NCBI GenBank assembly: GCA_013397115.1
Contig: VWZW01002762.1
Location: 186,001-250,000 of the forward strand
Direction of reading: 5' to 3'
DNA length: 64,000 nt
DNA from: Edolisoma coerulescens
Lineage: Eukaryota > Chordata > Aves > Passeriformes > Campephagidae
This document shows positions 48,801 through 60,800 of this stretch, piece by piece (positions within the stretch are counted from its first letter, which is position 1; each line of letters opens with the position of its first letter). A program made the translations under genes and the position numbers. The notes beneath the pieces are model-generated. The model made no database searches and was not told where the DNA came from. It saw only the letters and a program-made list of their open reading frames with translations.

Positions 48801-51800
48801 TCTGCTGTGCTGAAAACTGTTCTAAATGAAAACTTCAGTTTTTCTAAAATTTGTATCTTACTTCAAAAATAATTTTTTCTTTTCACTCACCACTATTTCC
48901 TGCCCCCCTCTTTCTCCATAGTATTTCATGTTTGAGGTTCAGTCATGAGAACATAGCTGAACATGTTACAAAGGGTGACTTGAGTAACCTCTGCTTAAGA
49001 TTATAAAATCTGAATGAATGATCACTACAACCACGCCCATAAATGAAAGACGAAATAGAAGTAAATGGGCATCTCACAAGGACAGAGTGAATGTGGAGAG
49101 ACCCTTTCACTGCAAGGCATGTCAGCTCGGTTATAATTGGCTCTAATTAGCACACTGTGTTCAGCTGTAAAAATTCTTTTACCTTGAAGTTCAGTGGTGC
49201 TCAAAGATGTGAAATTTCTTCCTACCTTTGAAAGCATCAAAGAAATTGTTTTCGGTGTATCTTTTACAACTGAAAGTTGAGTAATTGGTGTAGGAAAGGT
49301 ACAGCTATATCAACAAGCATAAAAAATACTGATCTCTGGCTGAAAGGGCTCCTAAAGATTTAAGTGGTCAAACCAGATTTCATTGTCTATAATTAAAAAT
49401 ATACCTACATAGTTCCATATGAAATGCCAGTTATATTTTCAGCAAAATGTAAGTAAAATGATGGACTTGAATAAATGTCATCAGAATCAACTTGAAGATT
49501 TCTTAGTTACCTATTCATCCATGTGACGGTCCTGATGTCTTTCAGTTTCACTTTGGAAAACTGGATTGTGGAAGGTTAGTTGTGATCACATGCCGGTTAT
49601 AGTGCATTAATTTTCTTTATCCTGTTACGTGTTTTCATAAAATATTTTCATCTATTTGAAGGATCTAATCAATGTATCTGTGCAGCACAACTACATGAAA
49701 TTCTGAAAAATGCATGGCAGTGCCAGTTGGTTTCTTCACCTTATTATGGGCAAGATGTAGTTGAACATGTATTTGAAACTGCATGCCATCATTTTTATTC
49801 TCAACACTCATTTTCAATTGCTTGTAAATTTTTTCCAAGTTGTACCATACAACTTTTCAAAAGTGTTTATTGTTAAATAGGATTTGCAGTACTACAGACA
49901 AACCAGTCAAATTTAAGTAAATCACAGAATCATTCTAGTACCATGTTCTTGTTAAAACACTTTTTAAAACATGATGGTAGCTTAATATGCTAAATGTAAT
50001 GATTTTGTCCTAATACATGAAAGCTCACTACAAATGGACTTTTATAAGTAGGTAATTTCCATGGATTGACAGCACAGTAAGGATGCAGGTCATGCTTCCA
50101 GCAGAAGATGCAGAAGCTAGTCCTTTCTTTATTCTGATGTGTTGCCTTAGGGAAAAGTTCAGTGGGTGAGGAGTCAGCCAATGCACGCTTTTAGTTACAG
50201 TTCCAGATTTTTCTTTACAAAACAGCAAAGGGGTGCAGTCATCTGCCTTGTATATGTGATGCTTGTTTTACTAAAAGAGCAGAGTAAAAACTGATGAAAC
50301 TGTTCACACAAGGAGTAATTTGAGAGGAGGGTATCAGCTGAGAATAACTGAGTTTTGTTGTATTTATAGAGGAAAAAAAGACACTGTGTTAACTTCTTTC
50401 TGTCACCTGCAACTTCTGTTTTCTTTTCCTTTTGTTCTATAGCATAATGTTAGATGAACTTCCATCACTTGAATCTGGGGCCAGCCAGGTTATATCCAGC
50501 ATATTGGGAATGTAGGAGTAATGCAAAGTCTGGGATAAAATAGAAGCATGCATAGTGTGCCTTGCAGGGTTAGGAAGGTTGTGAATGTTTGCCTAATGTT
50601 GGGCTCACTTGCCCAAGGCTGCATCTATTTGTGCAACCTTCTTTCACCTATTCCATCTAATTACTGAATTGATTGATGCAAAAATCAAAACAGACTAGAA
50701 AAGCTTGTGTCTAGTCATGGACTTCTGGTAAGCGTCAAGTGGTGGTACTTCAAATAGGCTCTGAAGATGAAAACAGTATATCAATCGCTTTTAAATTGAT
50801 GAAGTTTCAGTCTTAAAATGGAAAGAAGTTTCTCCATTAACCTGTTGATACTAAAGTTGTGGTCTCTACCTTCAGGTGTATTGTTGCTGTGAGATGATTG
50901 AGAGGTTGCAAAACTTTGTTACAAAAGTGTTACAAAATTACAAAAATAGAAGCCTATTCTCATAAAATGCCAAGTATTATTCTTTCAATCTTACTGTTAC
51001 GTCCAGTAATTTTATTAGGGTTAGAGTGCATATACTTAGCTGAGCTGCCCATACTGACTGGCTTAAATATGCTGCTTCTCATAGACAGAATGAGAGGAGG
51101 ACTGATTTCTTGCGTTCCTTCCTGTATAGCATGAAGTGAGTCACAGGTTAAAAGTATATGTTGATTAAGTCATGGTAACAGCTGCAGAACTGGAAGAAGT
51201 TTGCATCAAAACTAAGGCTTACAATTTTTGGTGCACCGTCAAAAAGGATGCATAACACTATGTATGAACAGGTCAGAGGTTTCAAACTAAAGCCTTCTTA
51301 AGTTAGTGTACATCAAGGTCTCTGGTTGTATTTCTGTGTGTGTATGCAGAATGACTGCGACAAATTGCTAGTTAATGGCAGATTTTGCACTTAAAATATG
51401 TGGTGGATTTAATCTAAAGTAAACCCAAAGGAATATGGTTTAATATGTTTTGGAATAGATTAGATCCACAGAATTAAAATGGCTTTCTAGTTCAAATTCT
51501 GATTGATTTTAATGTTGGGTTATTTGTTTTGTTTTTCTGTTTCTGTTTTACAGTGTTATGTGGGAACCGATGGGAGACGGTAAAAAGATTATTTCACTGG
51601 CTGATAACAACATATTATTGTGGGATTTGCAGGAAAGTTCAGACAAAGCTGTGGTAAGAAATTTTCTTTTAACAAAGTACATTATACTTGAATATAATGC
51701 AAACAACATTTGCTAGCCTAGAATTTGCTCATCTTTTAACTATTCCTTCAAAATATTCATAGCTATTAAAAAATATCTCATTGCCTTTAATGTAGGTGGG

Positions 51801-54800
51801 GGAATTGAATATTCTACCATTGTCTTGAATATGAGTGTTTAAGAGTAGCATTTTTGTATCTGTTGCTAGTGGGTAAATGTTTTCTTTGTTCCAGAGTTCC
51901 CCTTACTGTCCTACTGGTTTTATAGTGATTAATCTAGAATAAAGCAGTGCTGATTTGGTGAATGTCTACAAGTAAAAAATTGGTGATCAGTATAGCCAGT
52001 GGTTACTGAATTCAGATAATGGTGTATGAACTCATGTTGGTTAATACCGTGTAGCCTTCTATTTAATTTACAACTCTTGATTGTATAAGCATAATATGAG
52101 TTTGTCTATTTGCTATGTGCTGCTTTGAATTCTTAATGTTTGTTTAATTTAGTACTATACAGTTTATTCAGATTACTTCAGTTATTGTTAAAAACATCTT
52201 ATTCAGGAACATATATAAAAAGCGTCATTGGCATAGATTTTTGTCTGATTATGCCATGTCATAGATTGTATATAGAAAACTTTGAATGATTCCGTATAGT
52301 CATTTAGGTCAGTGTCTGTGCTTAAAAATGGAAACTTGTTATGTCAAGGACATTACTATTCAGTTGATCTGTTGTCGTATTTAGATTTAACTCCCCAGGT
52401 CAGGGTTAATTTTTTTTCCTAGATGCTGCAGAATCAGTTTTTTCAACTTCGTCAAGACACTGTGTCCATAAACTCTTCCCTGTCGGTACCATCTGTGTGC
52501 AAAGAGATGATGTCTTGAGTTACTAGTATTTTGCTAGATATCACATAGTATCAATGTAATGTTATATAGTTTAATACTTTATGTTTATAATTAAGCCCTT
52601 GGGGCTCCTTCACTAGATGAGAAAACTTCAGTTTTTTTTTTTTTCACCTGCAACTTCAATTGGTGTTATGTTGCCTTCCAAGGCTTCTTCAAATTAGTGT
52701 TTGTTTTTATCAAAGTGATGTTGAGAGTTTCTGACAGCTTGCCTACAGGAGCTTGTCTGTGGCATTGTATCCACTGGATTTGCATTACACCTGCATTAGT
52801 CAGTATTTCTTCCCTCATGTCTGCATAATACACAAACCTTTCTGCAATATTGAAAAACTACTTTGGGGTTAGTATTGCTTCCATGCTATAGGTTTTCATG
52901 TCTCTTTGAAGTACCGAGACTGCTAGGCAACTTAGCATTTTCCCTTTTTCCTCCTTCCACTCTTTGTGCAGTTCTGTCCTCACTTGCTGAAATTCTTTTG
53001 AATTTTAATTTGTATTTTCACTATTCAACCACTTACTCATAACTCTCTCAAATTTTTTCTTGATCCTAACCTCTCTGAAATGTCCCTGCCCATGGCAGGG
53101 GATTGGCACTAAATGATCTTTAAGGCCTCTTCAAACCCAAACTGTTCTATGATTGTCTGATTTCCTTTGGGATGTGTCTGGTGTGTTATCAGTTTCTCTG
53201 TGTGGGAATCTTGTAATGAATGCCAAATTTTATGGGTTTTTTATTCCTCATTTTATATTGCTTGGGAATTATTTACTATAATTTTTTACGTTGTGTCTTC
53301 CTTATACTATTCTTTCTCTCAAAACTAAACCCCCACTTCATCACACAAATATTTGTGCAGATAACTATGATTTCCATTTTCTTTTCCTTCTGTTGCTAGA
53401 ACTATGATCAGCATAATTTTGGCGAGGAGTAGACTCCACCAAATTTTGTAATTTCAGCATGGTTTGCGGAATCAGTATTTTTGTCCTCAAAGCAATATTC
53501 AGTTTGCTGATCTTTTCAGTATTTCAAGTATTCTACAAATTATGTACAATATTTTTTTAGTTGATACTTCTAAAATATGCTTGTACTGCATCAAGTGTTG
53601 ATGGCACAAAAGGAGTCTAGAAGGCAAAGAAGGAAGGAATTAAGGGGATTTAACCTGTGACATTTGTTATATGCTTATATTTGATAAAAGGAAATTAATA
53701 AAACCAAATGTGAAATTTTTTATCAAAAAAACTGCTTCATCTAATGAAGTAGATATATCAACCCTTGACTGACATCTTCAGATAGGAGCACTTTAAAATG
53801 TTTGTTACAAACCTTTGTTTGCAGAGGTTAAGAGTGTTGTTTGGATTTTACAGTCAGGCTCTCAGGAGGCTTTATATAGAAATTTGACTGATCCTCTGTA
53901 TTTCCATCTAAAAGAATCTAGTATCTCATGTGATTGCACTGTAAACGAGAATTGTTTGTGATTAAAATTTTACCTGAGAATAACTGTTTACCATAATCAA
54001 TCTTCTGCTCCACCAATTTTGAGTGGTTCTTAGATGATACTTGAATACCAAATCAGGGAGTGCTTTTAAAGTGAGGTTTGATAGAGAAAGTTCATTGAAA
54101 TTTGACTCTCAGATAATGTATCCCCACGCATCAAAATCTTTAGCCCAGTGACTCTCTTCTGAGATGGTTGGAATTCTTGCAATATTTGAATTTTGAATTT
54201 TTATCTGCAACAAATTTGTCTCAAACATGTCTGTGGATTCCTGAGCTAACTGGAGTCCAGCTGAACAAGACTAAGGAAAGCATAAGCGTCTCTTTAAAAG
54301 GCCTGCCATAGACTTTCTAGTAATGAAAATTATGACAAGCTGAAGTCCAGTATAACAGGCTTTTTCAGGACTAGAATTAACTGTGGTGCATTTCTGAAAT
54401 CTTTGAAGATTACCTCCTTACTAAGAGATTAACTTGCTATTAAATTCTATGGATGGCTGAAAAATAATAACTTATTCTGTAGCAGTTTTGTATTTGCCAA
54501 AAATATGTAGGACCGACAGTTACAGAGAGCAATAAAGAAAAACAAGCAATGTTTTGTTACACAGTTGGCTTTCTCTTGAAAAAAAAAAAACCTGAGTAAA
54601 ATCCTCCTCCATAAATCAACACTCTACCCCAACTTTGCTGCTATAGTATTTAGAATGTGAGAGAAATCTGTGAGAACCGGTTGGTTATAAAACAGATAGC
54701 ATTGGTAGGGGTAAGCAGTAAAAGTATTTTCCATTTGGTTATCACCATTTACAAGGAGTGTTTGTAGGCTAATGAGCTGTTGGTGAAACAGTGATTTCTT

Positions 54801-57800
54801 TCTGCAAATATCCTGTTTATAAGGGATTGTTGCATGCATAATATATCATAATTCTAAAAAGCATGTGATTTGTATTTTAATGCTTTTTGATCAGAATGTA
54901 AAGAGACACTTTCCTGAGATATTAATAAAAAGAGCTTTTTTTTTTGCCTAGAAAACAGATACAGTACAGCCTAAAGCAAAGAAATCAGGTCTTGCCTCAT
55001 TAAAAAAGGGGCATGTTAAAGTAAATTTAAAAAAAAACAAACCACAACAGAGGTTATGTAAATAACAAGAAAACTTGTCTTTATTGTTTGTTAAGGTGAA
55101 GGTTGTCCATTTTTGGAATCTCTTAGTCACTGATGTCTTACCACCTAACATGCTGTTTGGCTCAAGCAGGCAGTGACTAAGCTGGATGTAGCTGGTGTTG
55201 AGGAAGCTTCCCTGTCTGACCATCCAGGAGTCACTCTGGCTGTCACACTCCCATGGTCAGAGACTTTTGGCAGCTCCAGTGGGCCAGCAGGTCCCCGCTT
55301 GACTCCCTGCACGCCCCACTCTCACACAGACAGACCAGGTTTCCCATAGCAGAATCTCAGTCCTCTCAATCCTCTAAGTCATGGTGCAACAGTGAAACAA
55401 CAGCCTGGGCTGGTGCCTCTTATGAGGGACCCTGAATTAAGAAAACTCTGGGGGTTTGTACCCTCCCAGTGTATGCAGCAAAAGTCCAGGGTCTTCCTTC
55501 TGAGTCCTCTGCTCCTGCTGTGTCTCTGAGTGTCCAGTCACCTGGCTGGTGACACTAGTCCCTGTGCATCTTGTTGAGCAAAGGGTCAGCACCTCTTCCC
55601 AGCCTCTTGCCTCATTTTTCTGCACCACCCACAACTCAATCTGCAGCTGGCACTGCAGCTGCGCACCGAGCTACCTCCACTGAATGTTTTCCTCAACACT
55701 AGTAAACTTACATATTCTGTAGGGATTGCTAAGGGGAGAATGTCTTTAAAAAATATGCATGTTGCTACAGACTTACAAGTAAAATAACAATGTACTTCTG
55801 TGTGTGTATATATGTTGTTAAAACTGATTAAATCAAGGGCCTAGGATTAAAATAATAGAAATGTCAGTGTGTTTGAATTGTTTTCTTTTTGTAAAAAACA
55901 CATGATGGTGTTCAAGTTGAGTAATATCATTATCGTTAACTGAAAGTAAGATCAGGTCCACTGTACCTGTATCAGGGAATAGGCCTAAGGAGGTATTCAC
56001 TACCCTGGTACATCGCTGGTCTTCCTGTTTTTACAACACATTTCAATTGCTTCCTCTTTTCTTTTGCATAGGTACACATTATAGGCCATTTTAATGGCAA
56101 GAGGTAAACCAAATGCTACTCTATGGACTTTCCATGTTTATGAAAAAGTTTTTCTAAAATTCAGGTATCATATAGATGAAAAACTGAAAATATATGTGTC
56201 TCTAAAATTTTGCATAGGCCAAAATTTCTGCTTCTCTACAGTGATCAAACCTTCAGAGTCTTACTTGGTTTCTTTTCTGTATCTGGCTGTGATTTACAAG
56301 TCACCATGTTTCATTAAAATTAGCCTGGAGAATTTTAGAGTTCCCAATACATTCAGAGCTTCTTGGTAATAAAATTATTGATGTGTTCATTCTCTGAATT
56401 ATCTGGTCAGCTTGGGATAGGAAACATTTGCCAGCTGTAATTTACTGTACAGTTCAGTGGGTTTGTTTGGGTTCATTTTGGTTTTGGATTGGGGTTTTGT
56501 TTTTTATTTTCTCTCGAGGTTTCTTGCTAACTTACTTCTTCCTTACAGTATTTAATTTGCCTGTATTTACATTAAGACAAGCTTCTGTCCTTTTGATCAC
56601 TCCCTTTGTTATTGTTTTGAGGACATTACCTTCTAGGGGGAAACTAATCTTATGCTCACTGCATCATTACCTTTTGCAATTAAATTAGCTATTCTTTGCC
56701 ATTTATAATCATTAGCTGGACCCAAGAGAAGCCCAGACAATCCACAAGGTGTGGGTAGAGTCTGCTGAGAAGACGAGAGTTAATATTTCTGTGTACAGAT
56801 TTGAGGTCAGATGTCAACAAATCACTAGAACTCTTCCTCGGGTAAATGCAGTATGTTTGGCATGGCAGATGAGTGCAACAGAATGAAATGGAGATACTAA
56901 AATCTAGATGTTTCTCTGATTTTCATGTTTTCACAAAGGGGATAAATAGAGGTGTGGTTTTGACCATTTAAATCCAAACTATTAATTAGATTCCTTCTAG
57001 ATTTCTTGTCCCTTCTGGATTATTTAGTGGCATTCATGTGGTCTTGGTTCAGAACAACAGATAATATCAGTCAGTGGCATTCCAGGCAAGGCAGAATGTA
57101 TTTTGAGGAAGATTTCACAGGCTATCTGGATAAAAGTGACATATCCAAATACAGAGGATGTTAGGAATAAGCATGAGATGCCTTCTTGGCAAGACAGCTG
57201 CTGTTTCTCAAGGCAGGAAATACCTTGTGAAATTTAGTGGAGAATTTTTTAGTGCCCTTTTATTACTGCAACTAATAAACATAGATTAACTATAGGAGGG
57301 AAGAAAACTGTCTGAAGAAAAATAAAAGGGAAATTACTGGATCAGAATGAGAATAGAAACCAGCTCTTAGAGTTGGAATCAATTTTATTTAATGGTGTCC
57401 TTAACAATAGAATAGAAGTAGGAGTGAAATAATGAAAATTATTGTTGACAGAACTTGGAATGCATCATCAGCATATAGGAATAACAATATATTTCAGAGG
57501 ATGAGCTTCATGTTTGGTTTAATTTTTGTGATACCAAGCAGAAAACTTGTGTTTAAGGCATAAAAATATTTTCTTACTGTAACGTAGAAACTCAGCACTT
57601 AAAAATATGTGGATTCTGTTACTTAGCTATTCTGAGAATAGCTCTGAGCTGCCAATATGATGAGGCTATTTGAAAAGGCAAATGGTTTTGAGATGGTTTA
57701 GGAGTCAAGAACAGTTATGAAAGGAGTACGTGGCACGGTTGCCTGCAGTTGGAGTTATTGAAGTCAATTTACAATCCTCATCAACATTTCTGTTTCTGTC

Positions 57801-60800
57801 AATATCAAGTCAGAAAAACACTCATGCCTTTTTAATGTCAATCTCAAAATAGTCTGCTTGGTTTTGTCTACTTAATGCTTTTAATATATCTTTCTTGCAA
57901 GTACCTTCCTGTTCTGTTCTTGGTCACATTCAAGCTTTGTATATCCGTGTGTCTTTTGTCAAGGAGTTCATTAGGTCAAGAACCACCTTCTTTTGTTTCC
58001 TGTTGAATCTTCTGTAGGCTTCCCTTGCTGGCCCATAGCTCTTTTCTTGGAAGAGAGCATGAACAGTTGGTTCACTGTCTCCATGCTGCTTGTGGTTTTT
58101 CTAGATAATTTCTGTACCCTTTAGCATTTAATATATATTGCCTTTTGGTTTCTTTGAAGGATACTGCCTGTCCTTTCCTCTTTCCAAGTCAGCCCTTATG
58201 TAATCAAATTTCAAAGCAGAAAAATCAACCTCAGTCCTTAATATTTTGACAAAAATAAGTTGGAGTAATTGATATTTTCATTTGAATACACAGAAATCAG
58301 TCCTTCTTAGGACTGATACCTAGGATACCCTAGGACAGATTTTTTTCGTATTTGGTACTTTGTTTTTGTAAAACCCCTTCCTTCATTGAGGATAACATAA
58401 ACAGTTCTATTCTGGTCATTTTACATTGTTTAATTTTTTTCAGAACATTTTATTCTTATTTCAAAGTGTTGCTCTTGTGCAACTGTACTATAATATCATG
58501 CTGCCCTTTTATTTTTGTTCTTGTGTCACTAGATTTAGACATTGTTCCAGCTAAGCATTTAGGAATAGTGTTAAATCCATCCATACTCTGATAACCATTT
58601 TACACTGTTCAAGGTTTCATTTTCTCCAGAATTCTTTTCTGAAATCAGTGTGATCCTTGTACATTACAAGGGTAATTCCTAATTTTGTTGTCTAAAAGTA
58701 GACATTCAGTCTTACTCTATTCCTTTCCTTTTTCTTTAATGTAAGTCCCATTTTGTGCTTATAAAATAATACCATTAATTGTTTACCTTCAATATCCAGT
58801 GAGGCCCTCACACCTGCATGTCTTCATCTTCAGGGCAGCACAGATCCTAATCTTCATGCAAGAATAATGTTCAAAGTACACCTATGTCATGTTTTCCTTC
58901 CCTTTTGTAGTCAGCTTTTCTGCATTTAAAGAAATGGAGGAAAGAGTTCAAGATAAAGAGTGCTTGCTTACCTGTCCATATATTAAAGTATGAACTAAAA
59001 TTACAGCTAAGGTTTTTTTGAATCTGCATTTGTGATTCTGAGCTACCAACTTTGTTTCCTTTATTTCTTGGATTTCTGAGGAGGAAACTTGCAGACTTCC
59101 TTCTGTTACATAAGGATTCCTTTTTATGTATGAAAATTTCTCTTCTTTATCTCCAAATTGTCCTTTAAATCCTTGCAGTTGCTTTCAGGTTCATAGACAG
59201 CATGGAAAAGAAGATTGAGTTGATTAAGAACTTGGCTGTATATATAGCTGGACATCTGTATAAGGAAAGATGTCATTTAATTTCTGCAAGTATTTATGAA
59301 TTGCCTGTGAAGGCAAGGATGAATTGGCCCACCTAGCATGTATGTGATTTTTTTACTATGTTGGTAAGAAATAGCACGGTATGCGTGTGCTGGCCTCGAC
59401 CCTAAACTTTTGACTGCAAAGAAGAAAAATTTGATCTTTTTATAGTAGTTTACATTATAAAAATTGAGTAAATATATGTCTGGAATGCTGGAGAAAGTAT
59501 TGTCTATTGCTGACAAAGACCCTCTGCCCTGAGTCATATTTTGAATATGTGGTGCTTTCCATCTCGAGAGCAGATTTTTGAAATACCTCATAAGATATAC
59601 TCTCTTCTTGTACTTACTGTCAGTGTTAACATTTGCTTCCTTCCCCCTGGTCTGAGCTTTGAATGGCCAAGTCTGCTTACTAAAGAAACTTAGTTTATTT
59701 TTTGAAATGACCTACACAAGCTATGAATATTCTTTTGTGCCTGGAATTAAGTATGTGTCAAAAAATAAAAAGTGAATTCTATTATCCTGTGTCCAGTGTC
59801 CTATGCAGTGTTTTTTTTTTTCTATTAATGACCTGCAAGTTATAGAAAGGCTTTCAGTGTTTGTTCTAAAGGAGGAATGGTGTTAGAGGAGTAGATTTGG
59901 CCACAGTGTTACATTATTCATTAACACATGAGCAATATATGTTCTTGCATGCTGGGAATTCCACGTTCTTTTAAAAAAAAAAATCTGTTTGTGATTTCTA
60001 GATTGTTAATCATAATGCTAAAGAAATCCGATATTCTTGATGGAGTTGTAGTAATAAAAATTCAGCAAAATACAATTTATACAATATACAAATAGATTTA
60101 AACAGTCTTGTATGGACAGCATAATTTTCTGTTGATGTCAGTTAAAGCTTATGTAAACAGTTTCTATGTTTTAGTCTTTTTCATCCATCACAGCATAATA
60201 TTTCTGCTGAGAAATCTACTATTAAATAAAATATTTATGTTGCATTAGGATCCAACAAGATCTAGTGCGGTAATTTACTTTTGTGAAATACATCGTAATG
60301 AAACATTTTGAAGTATGAAAGTTGTGTGAAAGATGACCAAATACATCCACTGTTTGTGTAGCTGCTATAAATTTTTGTAAATTTTATATCTGATTAAATG
60401 AAAATATTTTGGTTTCCCTCCTCCTCTTTAGGTATTAAACAGTTTCAGTAAGTGATTGGAAGTAAATGTAATTTGCTGTGTCAGTAGCTTCAATTTCCCC
60501 CATGTTCACATGGAATTGGGGGATAACTTGCTATGCAACTTCAAAGAGAAAGTTGATTACTTTGGACCTTCTTTTCATTGACTGTGGAAATGCAGAGCTG
60601 CCTGCTCCATGACATGCAAGCCTGGTTTTGGAATGAAACCTTTATGTCTCACAGATTGTAGATTTGTTATCTAGTATCTACTGTTATTTTAACAGGCATG
60701 TATGTGATGACATGGGCACCTGGGCCTTGATTTCTTTATTTTTAAAAGCTGCTATACATTTATGGAAAAGAGTCTTTGACACCGTAATTCTGTTACTACA

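Larger units (their letters stand above)
39679..51553 (+). other. EIPR1: EIPR1 intron 4 (11.9 kb)
   Basis: Runs from GTAGGA to a TTTTACAG acceptor. It contains copy B of the local duplication (about 39906-40500), a CpG-containing block near 41390-41880, an A/C-rich tract (about 44339-44385) and a short TTTA-type repeat near 45739-45757. The rest is AT-rich with only chance-size frames. I saw no CR1 or LTR in this intron. Confidence 0.9.
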
